A DNA stretch of 64,000 nucleotides from G963668605 sp963668605 (GCA_963668605.1 OY764903.1:62001-126000), one strand, 5' to 3'; numbered from the stretch's first letter, positions 1-8,736 are shown. Notes: generated by a model not told the origin, from the sequence alone. A program made the numbers and translations.

Positions 1-101
1 ATGCGTCCAGCAGCCTCGCGTTCCGAATTGCGAGAGCAGCCAGCCGCGGCCAGCAGAAATATCAGACCAGCGATCGCGCTGTGCCGCGAGCTAAAGAACA
101 C
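1..101 (-). CDS. Lipoprotein, N-terminal fragment (runs off window)
   Basis: Only the first 33 codons lie in the window. Reading the minus strand from a GTG at 101, the peptide has a short basic start (FFSSRHS), a hydrophobic run (AIAGLIFLLAAAG) and then Cys followed by SRNSERE. This is a type II signal peptide with lipobox AAGC, so the mature protein should be lipidated on Cys and anchored in a membrane. It overlaps the end of the TPR gene by 11 bases, suggesting co-transcription and translational coupling. Nothing can be said about the mature function. Start and existence are inferred from the signal peptide and frame alone. Confidence 0.55.
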   Translation of the reverse strand, partial: MFFSSRHSAIAGLIFLLAAAGCSRNSEREAAGR

Positions 102-888
102 GCGGTTCCAACTCCAGCAATAGCTGATACTCCGGCAGATCTTTCAATGCCTGGAATTCCGGATCTTCGCGGAACTTCTCGCGCTCGCGGAAGCCCTCTT
201 CGAGCGCCATGCGCATGTATTGCAGGGCGCGCTCGTTCTGCCCCGCTTTGGCGTAGGTCTTCGAGAGGTAGAAGTGGAACTTCGCGCGCTCGGCAACGGT
301 GCGCTCCTGCAACAGGACTCCGTGCGTGCTGCGGTGTTCGAAGACCTCGGGATCGATATTCAGTGCGAGCTGGTACTCCTCGAACGCCTCCTTGTATTTT
401 TTGCGCGCGAAGTGGGCCGTGCCCAAGTTGCTGTGAATCGAAGCCGAATTGGGTGCGATTTTCAGCGCCTTCCGATATTCCGACGTGGCGTGGCGGTAAT
501 TCTTTTGCGCGTAGTATACCGTGCCCAGGTTGTTGATCGCCTCGGAGTATTTAGGATTCATTTTGATGGCGCGCTCATAGTGCTTTTTTGCCGTATTCAA
601 TTCCTGCATCTGGTGATAAGCAATGCCGATCTTGTTCCAGATCACGGCGCTGTCCTGCGGCGCCTTCCGGTACACTTCGATGGCTTCGCGGTACATCTTG
701 CGCGCCATGTAGATGTCGCCGCGCGACTCAAGCGAGAGGACCGGCTTCGACTCCGCTGCCGGCCGCGTGCCGGTCTCCGTGCGCGTATCCGCGACCAGTG
801 GAGATTTCGCGGGAGATGGGTTTGCCGGCTGTCCCGTGGCCAGCGCCGCGACAGCCGCAAAAAGCAGTGCCAAGTTTCTGGAAACCAT
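91..888 (-). CDS. Exported tetratricopeptide-repeat protein
   Basis: 265 residues. A signal peptide (MVSRNLALLFAAVAALATGQ) and a Pro/Ser/Thr-rich linker are followed by about four or five TPR units between residues 50 and 180, with typical signatures such as AIEVYRKAP, NKIGIAYHQM, AINNLGTVYYAQ and SIHSNLGTAHFA. The repeats should form a superhelical scaffold for protein-protein contacts outside the cytoplasmic membrane; no catalytic domain is seen. A longer frame starts at 903, but AGGAGG lies six bases before the ATG at 888, which decides the start. The next gene on this strand begins inside its last codons. Partner unknown. Confidence 0.8.
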   Translation of the reverse strand: MVSRNLALLFAAVAALATGQPANPSPAKSPLVADTRTETGTRPAAESKPVLSLESRGDIYMARKMYREAIEVYRKAPQDSAVIWNKIGIAYHQMQELNTAKKHYERAIKMNPKYSEAINNLGTVYYAQKNYRHATSEYRKALKIAPNSASIHSNLGTAHFARKKYKEAFEEYQLALNIDPEVFEHRSTHGVLLQERTVAERAKFHFYLSKTYAKAGQNERALQYMRMALEEGFREREKFREDPEFQALKDLPEYQLLLELEPRVL

Positions 889-946
889 GTGGGGCCTCCT
901 CATGCTTCAGTTCAACTATAGCGCGCAGTCAGCGCAAACAAAACCG

Positions 947-1453
947 TTATTTCCGGAACTTGGTTTCGAGCTTAAATGCTTCCATGGAGTTGAACACAAT
1001 CGGGCAGTAGCAGGCGCGGTCGATGAACTGCCACATGCGGCTGACTAGCGATCCCTTGCCCCTTTGCATATGCGGAAAATCGACGCAGGTGCTCGGGCGC
1101 GCTTCATACACAAGACACTCATTGCCGCTTAGAAACGTGCAGCCCCGCTCGTCGCTGCGGCGCAGGATCAGCCCTTCTTCGGCGCTCACTTCTGTGTATT
1201 CTTTCTTGAACTTGGAAACCGGAAGCCGGAAGAACTTCGCGAGCTTTTCGACATCCCGCTCCTGTAGCGTGACGGTGGCCACGCGGCAGCAATTCGCGCA
1301 CTCCAGGCAATTGATCTGGTCCTCGATGCCTTCCGCGATCAGGCGTAGCTTCTTGTCGTTGGTCCCATGGATTTTCATGTGCTGGCGCAGTTTTTCGTTC
1401 TCGCCCCGCATCTTCTCGCCCGTCCGTTTGATCTCTACCAGATCGGTAATCAT
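947..1453 (-). CDS. YkgJ-family cysteine cluster protein
   Basis: 168 residues from the ATG at 1453 (the frame extends to 1486). The core is CLECANCCRVATVTL, followed by LRRSDERGCTFLSGNECLVYEARPSTC. This CxxCxxCC...C...C...C arrangement is the hallmark of the YkgJ/UPF0153 family, thought to bind a metal or Fe-S cluster, function unknown. The N-terminal 45 residues are charged and probably helical. It is divergent from the gene starting at 1512, so the 58 bases between should hold both promoters. No strong Shine-Dalgarno is visible; AGAGG sits almost against the ATG, leaving the start uncertain. Confidence 0.75.
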   Translation of the reverse strand: MITDLVEIKRTGEKMRGENEKLRQHMKIHGTNDKKLRLIAEGIEDQINCLECANCCRVATVTLQERDVEKLAKFFRLPVSKFKKEYTEVSAEEGLILRRSDERGCTFLSGNECLVYEARPSTCVDFPHMQRGKGSLVSRMWQFIDRACYCPIVFNSMEAFKLETKFRK

Positions 1454-1511
1454 ACCTCTAGTGTAGCGGGCCGCGCGCTTGCGCAACCTGTTCGTGCGCT
1501 GCCATCCTGAA

Positions 1512-2081
1512 ATGATGGCGGATCGACTTTACCTTTCCTACCGGTTGCGCGGCTTCACCGGGAACAATATGCTGCGCCATTTTGAGAAAGCGCTGCGCTT
1601 GTTTCCGTATTCGCGCTTGTCGAAAAGTGCGAGCGTTCTGCGGATCTACGCCGTCGCATTTACTGAACCTGTGCTGCTCGAGCAGGCCCTCGATCCAGCT
1701 CCGGACGTGGAGCGGCTGATCGGCTTCGCCAAACAGTTTCAGCACGCCGACTGCGCATACCAGCTCGAAACCTGCTGGGACATCTGGCAGTACAGCGACG
1801 ATTGGGCCGTCGCTCCGGCGCGCGTCACCATTGAGTGTTGCGGGCCCGAATTCGAGGATGGTGAAGCCGAGCACCTGCGCATCGATTGCGGCCCGGATTT
1901 CCAGTTTCTGCCGGATCCGGAGATCCCCGGGAGCGCGCGCATCGTGCAATCCAACATCCGCAGCCTGTTGAAACTGGCTCACGATCTCGACGGCGCGCTC
2001 GTGGCCGGGAGCCGCCAGTTGCTCTCCGAATCCGGCGAAAACTTCGTCGAGCGGTTACAGCAGGCGCTGACGGAGCTGTAA
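1512..2081 (+). CDS. Conserved-looking protein of unknown function
   Basis: 189 residues from the first of two adjacent ATGs (1512, 1515); the frame is open from 1479. I do not recognise the family. It is soluble, acidic and has no signal peptide or membrane segment. There are three Cys (in DCAYQLETCWD and VTIECCG), several Trp/Tyr, and a helical C-terminus (SNIRSLLKLAHDLDGALVAGSRQLLSESGENF). Codon use matches its neighbours and the frame runs between two well-supported genes, so it is very likely real. It is followed 69 bases later by proline dehydrogenase, possibly in the same transcript. Confidence 0.6.
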   Translation: MMADRLYLSYRLRGFTGNNMLRHFEKALRLFPYSRLSKSASVLRIYAVAFTEPVLLEQALDPAPDVERLIGFAKQFQHADCAYQLETCWDIWQYSDDWAVAPARVTIECCGPEFEDGEAEHLRIDCGPDFQFLPDPEIPGSARIVQSNIRSLLKLAHDLDGALVAGSRQLLSESGENFVERLQQALTEL

Positions 2082-2150
2082 AAGCTTCCGCCGCTCGCAG
2101 TCCGGGAAATTTCTGTCAAACTGAGGAAGGACACCCGCGGCGCTCCGCCT

Positions 2151-3065
2151 ATGATCTCGCGCAACGTCTTACTCTACCTCTCCACGCAGAGGCGCCTGCG
2201 GCGGTGGATGGAAACATCCCCGCTTGCCGCGAAATTGACGGGCCGCTTCGTCGCCGGACAATCGCTGGCAGATGCCATCGCCGTCTGCCGTGGCCTCAAT
2301 CAGGAATGCCTGCTCGTGACGCTCGACCACCTCGGCGAGAGCGTCTCTTCGCCCGCCGAAGCCGAAGCCTCCCGCGACGCCTATCTCGAAGCGCTGCGGC
2401 GCATTCCCGCCGAGGGCATCCGGTTCACCGTCTCCATCAAACTCAGCCAGTTCGGCATGGATATCTCCGACGAACTCTGCCGCGCCAACGTCGAGCCGGT
2501 CGTACGCATGGCCCGGGATGCCGGCACCTATGTCGAGGTGGACATGGAAGCCAGCGCATTCGTGGACCACACGCTGGCGATCGTTCGCGACATGCACGCA
2601 CGCTACGGCTGTGTGCGCGCCGTGATTCAATCCTACTTGCGCCGCAGCGAGGCCGATCTCGTCCGGTTGTGCGAGGAGCGTATCCCCGTGCGCCTGTGCA
2701 AGGGCGCCTACCTGGAGTCCGCCGAAATCGCGTTTGCCGGCAAGGCTGAGGTGGACCGCAACTACGCCCACCTGGCTCGCATCTTGCTCGACCAGGGGAT
2801 TTATCCGGGCCTGGCCACGCATGACCCGAACATGGTTCGCGCCGTTTGCGAACACGCCCGGGAAACCGGCCTTCCGCCGGAGCGCTTCGAGTTCCAAATG
2901 CTCTTCGGCATCCGCAAGGATCTGCAACGCAAGCTGACGGCGGGGGGCTACCGTCTGCGCCTGTATGTGCCTTACGGCGACGCCTGGTATCCGTACTTTA
3001 TGCGCCGGCTAGCCGAGCGCCCCGCCAATGTGTTGTTTCTATTGCGCAACCTGCTGCGCCGCTAA
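2151..3065 (+). CDS. Proline dehydrogenase (monofunctional, FAD-dependent)
   Basis: 304 residues, the usual size of the short bacterial enzyme that oxidises L-proline to 1-pyrroline-5-carboxylate and passes electrons to the quinone pool. A beta/alpha barrel is readable: KLSQFGMD, YVEVDMEASAFVDHTLAI, VIQSYLRRSEADL, RLCKGAYLESAEIAF, YPGLATHDPNMV and FEFQMLFGIRKDLQ. The C-terminal RRLAERPAN supplies the conserved arginine pair that binds the substrate carboxylate. The P5C dehydrogenase that completes the pathway is not in the window, so the two activities are encoded separately. No regulator is adjacent. Confidence 0.9.
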   Translation: MISRNVLLYLSTQRRLRRWMETSPLAAKLTGRFVAGQSLADAIAVCRGLNQECLLVTLDHLGESVSSPAEAEASRDAYLEALRRIPAEGIRFTVSIKLSQFGMDISDELCRANVEPVVRMARDAGTYVEVDMEASAFVDHTLAIVRDMHARYGCVRAVIQSYLRRSEADLVRLCEERIPVRLCKGAYLESAEIAFAGKAEVDRNYAHLARILLDQGIYPGLATHDPNMVRAVCEHARETGLPPERFEFQMLFGIRKDLQRKLTAGGYRLRLYVPYGDAWYPYFMRRLAERPANVLFLLRNLLRR

Positions 3066-3116
3066 TTCTGCTGGAATTAGGAACCGCACGGGCGCCGGCG
3101 GAATCCAATATAGCGG

Positions 3117-3566
3117 ATGCGCTATTGGTCTTATTTCGCGGCTAAGCTGCTGGTGGTGGGAGGCGTTTGTTACGCCGCCTGGCTACTGTTGCTACGACTG
3201 ATTCCGGAATCGCATGCCGCGCAGTATTACCGTGAGGTGTACAACCAGCCGCGCTTTACGCACGATCTGGCCTGGACGTTCGCCGTACTCGGTTTCTGGC
3301 TCTTCGCCGCGGCCTTGGCCGCGCTTGCCATTTGGGACCAGAAGCGCCGCTGCCGCACTTGCCTGCGCCGCTTGCGCATGCCGATCGAAAAAGGTTCGTG
3401 GAATCACCTGCTGTTTCTCGGTCCACCGCGTACGCAGTATATCTGCCCATACGGCCACGGCACGTTGGAAGTCCCGGAGTTGCAGATCTCCGGCCTTGAG
3501 ATCCCAAGCTGGAAAGCCCACGATGATATGTGGAAGGAACTTGCCGAATTGGACCGTAAGAAATAG
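3117..3566 (+). CDS. Membrane protein with zinc-ribbon-like Cys/His motif, unknown function
   Basis: 149 residues. Two membrane spans (about 7-27, WSYFAAKLLVVGGVCYAAWL; and 50-71, WTFAVLGFWLFAAALAAL) flank an extracytoplasmic loop. The C-terminal cytoplasmic half carries CRTCLRR and, about 35 residues on, YICPYGHGTLEVP. The C-x2-C...C-x3-H set could bind zinc. The end (WKELAELDRKK) is charged. Family not recognised. It lies 51 bases after proline dehydrogenase and 32 bases before the MEMO-family gene on the same strand. Confidence 0.6.
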   Translation: MRYWSYFAAKLLVVGGVCYAAWLLLLRLIPESHAAQYYREVYNQPRFTHDLAWTFAVLGFWLFAAALAALAIWDQKRRCRTCLRRLRMPIEKGSWNHLLFLGPPRTQYICPYGHGTLEVPELQISGLEIPSWKAHDDMWKELAELDRKK

Positions 3567-3598
3567 CCACTGCCGCCCGTCTGCGTTACCCTGAATTC

Positions 3599-4813
3599 AT
3601 GACGCTGCCAGGCCTGCGAATGAATCTGGATTTCATGCCTTCGCCGGTGGCGGATCGCCCCGGGTTGCTGATCCGCGATCCCTATCAGTTTTCCGATGCC
3701 ACGCTGATTGTGCCGCAAGCGCTCGTCGAATCCCTACGCTATTTCGACGGCGAGCACAGCGATCTTGATCTGCGCGAATGGCTCGTCAACGCGACCGGCG
3801 AAATCGAGGTGGGCGAGTTGCAGCGGCACCTGACGGAGACGCTCAGCGCCGCAGGTTTTTTGCTCGACGAACAGTATGAACAGATGCGCGAGGAGTGCCT
3901 GACTGCGTTTCGCGACGCGCCCGTGCGAAGTCCGGCGCACGCGGGCGGCGCCTATCCGGCTGAACCCGAGCCGTTGCGTCAGACGCTCACGCAGTACATG
4001 ACTCGGGATCGGGTCGATGGCGCCGCCACTCGGCCGCTGGTTGGCATCGCCGCACCGCACGTCAGTCCCGAGGGTGGCTGGAGCTGTTATCAGGCGGCCT
4101 ACCGCACTCTCGACGCCAGTTACGCCGATCGCACATTCGTCGTTCTGGGAACGTCGCACTATGGCGAGCGCGACCGCTTCGGCCTGACGCGCAAGAATTT
4201 TCTGACGCCCTATGGCGAAGCGATCTGCGATACGGCCCTGGTCGACCGTCTCCACGCACAAGCGCCTGCGGCGATTCTGATGGAGGACTATTGCCACGCC
4301 GTCGAGCACTCCATCGAGTTTCAAGTCGTCTTCTTGCAGCATCTGTTTGGGCCCCGCATCCGCATCCTGCCGATTCTGTGCGGCTCGTTCGTGCGCAGTA
4401 TTTATGGCGGCGGCTTGCCGGAAGACGACGAGACCATACGGCGCTTTCTCGATGCGCTCAGCGAAATGTCGGCCCGTGAGGGCGGCAAGTTGTTTTGGGT
4501 CTTGGGCATCGACATGGCGCACATGGGGAGGCGCTATGGAGATCCCTACGCGGCACTCGCTAACCACGGCCCGATGGAGGATGTAAAGGTGCGCGATCAG
4601 GCGCGTATCGCGCGGTTGGGCGCGGGCGACGCACGCGGCTTCTGGGATCTGATCCAGGAAAACCGCGACGATCTGAAGTGGTGCGGTTCGGCGCCACTCT
4701 ACACATTTATGAAGGCCGTGCCGCAGGCGCGTGCAGAGCTGCTGCGCTACGAGCAATGGAACATCGACGAGCAGAGCGTCGTCACTTTCGCCGGACTGTC
4801 GTTCTCCGCGTGA
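3599..4813 (+). CDS. MEMO-family protein (AmmeMemoRadiSam system protein B) with N-terminal extension
   Basis: 404 residues. Residues 115-400 are the MEMO domain: HAGGAYPAEPEPLRQTL, GIAAPHVSPEGGWSCYQAAY, FVVLGTSHYGERDRFGL, CHAVEHSIEFQVVFLQHLF, LPILCGSF and FWVLGIDMAHMGRRYGD. His/Asp clusters at the dioxygenase-like metal site are present. The first ~110 residues (RDPYQFSDATLIVPQALVESLRYFDG) form a small helical domain often fused to this family. In many bacteria the partner genes are an AMMECR1 protein and a radical SAM enzyme; neither is in this window, so the biochemical role is open. In-frame ATG at 3620 is an alternative start. Confidence 0.82.
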   Translation: MTLPGLRMNLDFMPSPVADRPGLLIRDPYQFSDATLIVPQALVESLRYFDGEHSDLDLREWLVNATGEIEVGELQRHLTETLSAAGFLLDEQYEQMREECLTAFRDAPVRSPAHAGGAYPAEPEPLRQTLTQYMTRDRVDGAATRPLVGIAAPHVSPEGGWSCYQAAYRTLDASYADRTFVVLGTSHYGERDRFGLTRKNFLTPYGEAICDTALVDRLHAQAPAAILMEDYCHAVEHSIEFQVVFLQHLFGPRIRILPILCGSFVRSIYGGGLPEDDETIRRFLDALSEMSAREGGKLFWVLGIDMAHMGRRYGDPYAALANHGPMEDVKVRDQARIARLGAGDARGFWDLIQENRDDLKWCGSAPLYTFMKAVPQARAELLRYEQWNIDEQSVVTFAGLSFSA

Positions 4814-4856
4814 GTCGGCCGGAGGCTGATACAATCAAGCCGGAAAGTGAGTTACT

Positions 4857-6239
4857 GTGAACCGGCGACTATTTCTCAAAGCTGCGGGCTGCTCGACGAT
4901 CTCCGCGGGAATCTTTCCCGCCGCTCCAACCACTCGTCCCAACATCCTGATTATCACCACCGACCAGCAGTCCGCAGACGCGATGAGCTGCCGGATGGGC
5001 GGCCGCTATTTGAAAACTCCTGCCATGGATAGTCTTGCGGCCAGCGGTACGCTCTTTAGCCGGGCCTACTGTGCCAACCCGCTCTGCATTCCGTCACGCA
5101 CGTCGATGTACAGCGGGCGCTATCCGTCGGAGACTGGAATTCAGACTAATGACAAGATCACGATAGACCCGCTCAAGTTCCCATGTATGGGCGCAATCTT
5201 CCAACGCGCCGGGTACGAGACCGCCTATGCCGGCAAGTGGCACACGGCTTTCGATCCTAAAGACGAGCGGCAGGGCTTCCGGTTCCTCACCCCCAAGAAA
5301 GCGCCGGGCCCGGACGCCGGCGCCACGGCCGCATCCATCGAGTTTCTGAAGACGAAACGCAGCAAGCCGTTCCTGTTGGTGACATCTCTGCTCAACCCTC
5401 ACAATATTTGCGAATGGCCGCGTGGCCAGGCGCTGCCTTGTGGCGCGATCGGTGATCCTCCGCCCTTGGAGCAGTGTCCGCCCCGGCGTGCGAACTACGC
5501 ACCGCAGAAGAACGAACCCGCTATCGTGGCCCGGATGCGCCGTTCGTACCAGGCGACGCCCATGTTTCCTGTTGGCAACTTCGATGAGGCCAAGTGGCGG
5601 CAATTCCTCTGGGCCTACTACCGCATGATCGAAATGGTGGACGGCCTGATTGGCCAACTGCTGCAAGCGCTGCGCACGGCCGGGCTCGAGGAAAATACGC
5701 TCGTGGTTTTGCTCTCCGATCATGGCGACTGCCAGGGCGCCCACGGCTGGAATCAGAAGACGATTCTGTTTGAAGAGGCCGCGCGCGTACCCTGCATTTT
5801 GAGTCACAAGGGAGTAACAACACAGAGCGTCTCTAACAGGCTTGTGCATACCGGCATCGACCTGCTCCCGACTGTGTGCGATTTCGCCGGCATTCCGGCG
5901 CCGGCGGGGCTGCCTGGTCTGAGCCTGAAGGACACAGCTATCGGCAAGACCGTCAAAGACCCACGCGACTACATCGTTGTCACCAACCGCATGGTGCAGG
6001 GCGCCGACGAAAATCTCCATCCCGACGGACGCATGGTGCGCGGCCAGCGCTATAAGTATTTCGTGCTGGGCGACGGCGAACGTCGCGAATCGCTGGTCGA
6101 CTTGGAGAAAGATCCCGGCGAGATGACTAACCTCGCTGAAGACCCCGCGCACAAGGCGATGCTCAACCGCTACAGAACCATTCTTGCCGAATGGTGCAGT
6201 AAGGTGGGCGACAAGTTCCCCACGGTGAAGCCGGCCTAA
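4857..6239 (+). CDS. Tat-exported sulfatase (arylsulfatase family)
   Basis: 460 residues, GTG start. The N-terminus MNRRLFLKAAG is a twin-arginine signal (RRLFLK), implying export of the folded enzyme. The sulfatase signature is CIPSR at residues 77-81 (C77 is the residue converted to formylglycine), followed by TSMYSGRYP. Metal-binding parts include ITTDQQSAD near residue 36 and LLSDHGDCQGAHGW in the C-terminal half. It hydrolyses a sulfate ester; substrate unknown. As the core residue is Cys, activation needs an FGE-type or anSME-type maturase, not seen here. It ends just before the palindromic array and faces the VWFA gene. Confidence 0.88.
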   Translation: MNRRLFLKAAGCSTISAGIFPAAPTTRPNILIITTDQQSADAMSCRMGGRYLKTPAMDSLAASGTLFSRAYCANPLCIPSRTSMYSGRYPSETGIQTNDKITIDPLKFPCMGAIFQRAGYETAYAGKWHTAFDPKDERQGFRFLTPKKAPGPDAGATAASIEFLKTKRSKPFLLVTSLLNPHNICEWPRGQALPCGAIGDPPPLEQCPPRRANYAPQKNEPAIVARMRRSYQATPMFPVGNFDEAKWRQFLWAYYRMIEMVDGLIGQLLQALRTAGLEENTLVVLLSDHGDCQGAHGWNQKTILFEEAARVPCILSHKGVTTQSVSNRLVHTGIDLLPTVCDFAGIPAPAGLPGLSLKDTAIGKTVKDPRDYIVVTNRMVQGADENLHPDGRMVRGQRYKYFVLGDGERRESLVDLEKDPGEMTNLAEDPAHKAMLNRYRTILAEWCSKVGDKFPTVKPA

Positions 6240-6272
6240 GTCGGAGGCGTCCGGAGAGCGGAAATCCGGTTC

Positions 6273-6650
6273 GCGCCTTCGGTCGCTGGCGCGGCACTGT
6301 TGATTCTGACGCGGTCGCGCGCCTCCGGTCACTATCGTTCCCGGCACCGTTGGGTTTGACGGGGTCGCGCGCCTCCGGTCACTATCGTTCCCGGCACCGT
6401 TGGGACTGACGGTGTCGCGTGCCTCCGGTCACTATCGTTCCCGGCACCGTTGAGTTTGACGCGGTTCCGCGCCCCCGGTCACTATCGTTCCCGGCACCGT
6501 TGGGTTTGACGGGGTCGCGCGCCTCCGGTCACTATCGTTCCCGGCACCGTTGAGTTTGACGCGGTCGCGCGCCTCCGGTCACTATCGTTCCCGGCACCGT
6601 TGGGCTTGATGCGGTCCAACGGTGCCGCGAGCGCCAGCGACCGGAGGCGA
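6273..6650. repeat. Palindrome-bounded tandem array A, 50-bp period
   Basis: Fills the gap between two converging genes. The left end (6273-6302) reads CGCCTTCGGTCGCTGGCGC and the right end (about 6616-6649) ends in CAGCGACCGGAGGCG, its approximate reverse complement. Between them, six copies of the left arm (GCCTCCGGTCACTATCG, then TTCCCGGCACCGTTGG) start near 6322, 6371, 6421, 6471, 6521 and 6571, with spacings 49, 50, 50, 50, 50. Each copy carries a short GTTTGACGCGGTCGCGC-type tail. The same ends bound the elements at 10443 and 57281. No coding potential. Its position suggests a role at the 3' ends of both flanking genes. Confidence 0.9.
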
Positions 6651-6684
6651 TCTATTCTATCTCCTGATCCGAGAGTAAATGAAC

Positions 6685-7746
6685 TTACTCGGGTACCCCG
6701 GCCATCCAGTAACCGGGGCGCGTGCGGATCTTCCAGCCCGGGCCGTCCTGGTGAGTAGTTATTACCCGGATTTCGTGATAACCGCCTTCCAGCTTATTGT
6801 CCGGGTTGTAACTGATCATGTACTGGTTGTGCAAGTCCTCGCTGACGGCCTGAAGCGCGTTTTCCAGATCCTTCTGGCTGACAAACGAGAACTCGCGTCC
6901 TCCGGTGTAGCGCGTGAATACTTCGGCCGGGTTCGAGACAAAAACATCCCGGACATCCTTGAAAATCTCCGCGAACAGCGGAAGCACGTTTCCCGTCGGC
7001 ATGCCGAATTGGGCTGTCGACGACGGCGTGTTCGCGACGGCCGCGGGCACGTGGCGGCCGCCCGCCGGAATCGGATCAGGGCGGGGCACTGGCGTGCGTG
7101 CGCTGAGCGACGAGACCAGCCGGTTCACGTTGATCGTGTAGACCGTGACGTTCTGCAATTGCGTGTCGGCGAGGACTTCGCGCGTCTTGCCCGCACTCGA
7201 TTTGTCGCGCGTTTCCGAGATCAGCAGAATCACCTTGCGTTGATCCCTGGGCCGCCGCGCCAACATGCGCACGCCTTCGCGCACGGCGTCCTTCATGCGG
7301 CTGTACTGGCCGCCGGGCCGTATGCGTTCCAGCGCTGCCTTGAGCTTATCGGGGTCGTTGGTGAACTCCTGCATCGGCTGCATGCGATGATCGAACGCCA
7401 GGATAGCGACCTCGCCCTCCTGACCGGTGATCAGCGTGGTGAGCAGCGAAGAGATCTTCTTTATCTTGGGCAGCGCCATTTCCATTGCCGTGTCGGCCTG
7501 CACCACGACAACGAGCGAGAGCGGCTGGAAAACCTCATCCACTTTGATGTCTTGCAGCTTCTCGTTGTCGTACAACCGGAAGTCGCTGGGCTTCAATCCC
7601 AAAACATAGCGCCCTTGCTTGTCGGTGACGACGGTGGGTGCGACAACGACGTTCACTGTTGCCCGGAACGTCTTGTCTTGCGCCGGCTCCTGGGCCAACA
7701 GAATGCCGCAGAGTAGTGCCACGGACAGGATTCTGGGAGTGGTCAT
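6685..7746 (-). CDS. Exported VWFA-related protein, acidobacterial type
   Basis: 353 residues. A signal peptide (MTTPRILSVALLCGILLAQE) precedes a short beta domain (FRATVNVVVAPTVVTDKQGRYVLGL, KPSDFRLYDNEK) and a von Willebrand A-like domain from residue 75 (LSLVVVVQADTAMEM, EVAILAFDH, VILLISETRDKSS, VTVYTINV). This matches the VWFA-related family expanded in Solibacter-type acidobacteria. The metal-ion-dependent adhesion site is degenerate: DxSxS is replaced by DTAME, so metal binding may be lost. It follows mog by 13 bases and probably ends the molybdopterin operon. Its link to molybdoenzymes is unknown; an adhesion or scaffolding role is inferred. Confidence 0.85.
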   Translation of the reverse strand: MTTPRILSVALLCGILLAQEPAQDKTFRATVNVVVAPTVVTDKQGRYVLGLKPSDFRLYDNEKLQDIKVDEVFQPLSLVVVVQADTAMEMALPKIKKISSLLTTLITGQEGEVAILAFDHRMQPMQEFTNDPDKLKAALERIRPGGQYSRMKDAVREGVRMLARRPRDQRKVILLISETRDKSSAGKTREVLADTQLQNVTVYTINVNRLVSSLSARTPVPRPDPIPAGGRHVPAAVANTPSSTAQFGMPTGNVLPLFAEIFKDVRDVFVSNPAEVFTRYTGGREFSFVSQKDLENALQAVSEDLHNQYMISYNPDNKLEGGYHEIRVITTHQDGPGWKIRTRPGYWMAGVPE

Positions 7747-7759
7747 ATAGGTTTAGATG

Positions 7760-8269
7760 TCAGCTAACTGAATTCAGTTTCGTATCCGCGGCGTGCGCCG
7801 TATTGCCACCGAGCAGGTCGAGCACATGCGGCACAAGGTCGACAATCGCGTTCAACGATTCGACCGCCCCTGTGGGCGAGCCGGGCAGGTTGATGAGCAG
7901 CACCTTGCCGCGCGTTCCCGCAATGCCGCGCGAGAGCACCGCGAGCGGTGTCGACTTGCGGCCTTCGAGCCGCATGCACTCGGCGAGACCTGGAATTTGC
8001 CGGTCGATGATGGCCAGTGTGGCTTCGGGCGTCACGTCGCGCGCAGCGATGCCGGTGCCTCCAGTGGTGAAGACCGCCGAGAGTTGATTGCCGTCGGCCA
8101 ACGTCGCAAGACGCTCCGAGATGAGGACTGCCTCGTCGGGCAGTACCTCCAGCGCCGCGACCCGCCAGCCCAGTTGTTCCAGCCGTTCGCGCACCGCCGG
8201 ACCTGAAAGATCTTCACGTGTTCCGGCGTGGACCGAATCGCTGATCGTGAGAACTGCCGCCTGTATCAT
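7760..8269 (-). CDS. mog: Molybdopterin adenylyltransferase (MogA/MoaB family)
   Basis: 169 residues. Family motifs: AAVLTISDSVHAGTREDLSG at the N-terminus, AVFTTGGTGIAARDVTPEAT (the GGTG loop binding molybdopterin and the Asp used in adenylylation), and LINLPGSPTGAVESLNAI. The enzyme adenylylates molybdopterin before MoeA inserts molybdate. The start ATG lies two bases after the moaC stop, so the three Mo-cofactor genes form a tight operon moeA-moaC-mog. Distinguishing Mog from MoaB subfamilies needs a tree. Confidence 0.9.
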   Translation of the reverse strand: MIQAAVLTISDSVHAGTREDLSGPAVRERLEQLGWRVAALEVLPDEAVLISERLATLADGNQLSAVFTTGGTGIAARDVTPEATLAIIDRQIPGLAECMRLEGRKSTPLAVLSRGIAGTRGKVLLINLPGSPTGAVESLNAIVDLVPHVLDLLGGNTAHAADTKLNSVS

Positions 8270-8271
8270 AA

Positions 8272-8736
8272 TTACTTTCTGCGGAAATCGCCGCTCTTGC
8301 CCCCGGTCTTCGAGAGCAGATAGAGATCTTGAATTTCGATGCCTTTGTCGAGCGCCTTGGTCATATCGTAGACCGTCAGCGCCGCCACTCCGGCCGCGGT
8401 CATTGCTTCCATTTCCACGCCCGTCTGCGCCGTCGTGCTCGCCGTCGCCAGAATCCGTACACCCTTCGCCCGCACGCTAACCTCGACATCGATGTGAGTC
8501 AGCATCAGCGGGTGGCACATCGGAATCAAATCGGAGGTCTTCTTCGCCGCGCCGATGCCTGCGATACGCGCCACCTCGAGCGGATTACCCTTCGGATTGC
8601 GAGCCAACTCGCGCAGTACGGCGGGCTTCATACGCACAAAGGCGTGCGCCTGCGCGCTGCGCTTCGTCTCGATTTTCGCGGAGACGTCGACCATGCGTGG
8701 CGCTCCGGCGTCGTCGTAATGGGAGAGTTTCTTCAT
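8272..8736 (-). CDS. moaC: Cyclic pyranopterin monophosphate synthase MoaC
   Basis: 154 residues from MKKLSHYDD. It converts the MoaA product into cyclic pyranopterin monophosphate, the second half of the first step of molybdenum cofactor synthesis. Motifs: DLIPMCHPLMLTHIDV (active-site His), TGVEMEAMTAAGVAALTVYDMTKALDKG (Glu/Asp/Lys catalytic cluster). The frame is open upstream to 8847 but that part is a shadow of moeA; the ATG at 8736 overlaps the moeA stop as ATGA and is the expected start. moaA, moaD and moaE are not in the window. Confidence 0.93.
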   Translation of the reverse strand: MKKLSHYDDAGAPRMVDVSAKIETKRSAQAHAFVRMKPAVLRELARNPKGNPLEVARIAGIGAAKKTSDLIPMCHPLMLTHIDVEVSVRAKGVRILATASTTAQTGVEMEAMTAAGVAALTVYDMTKALDKGIEIQDLYLLSKTGGKSGDFRRK

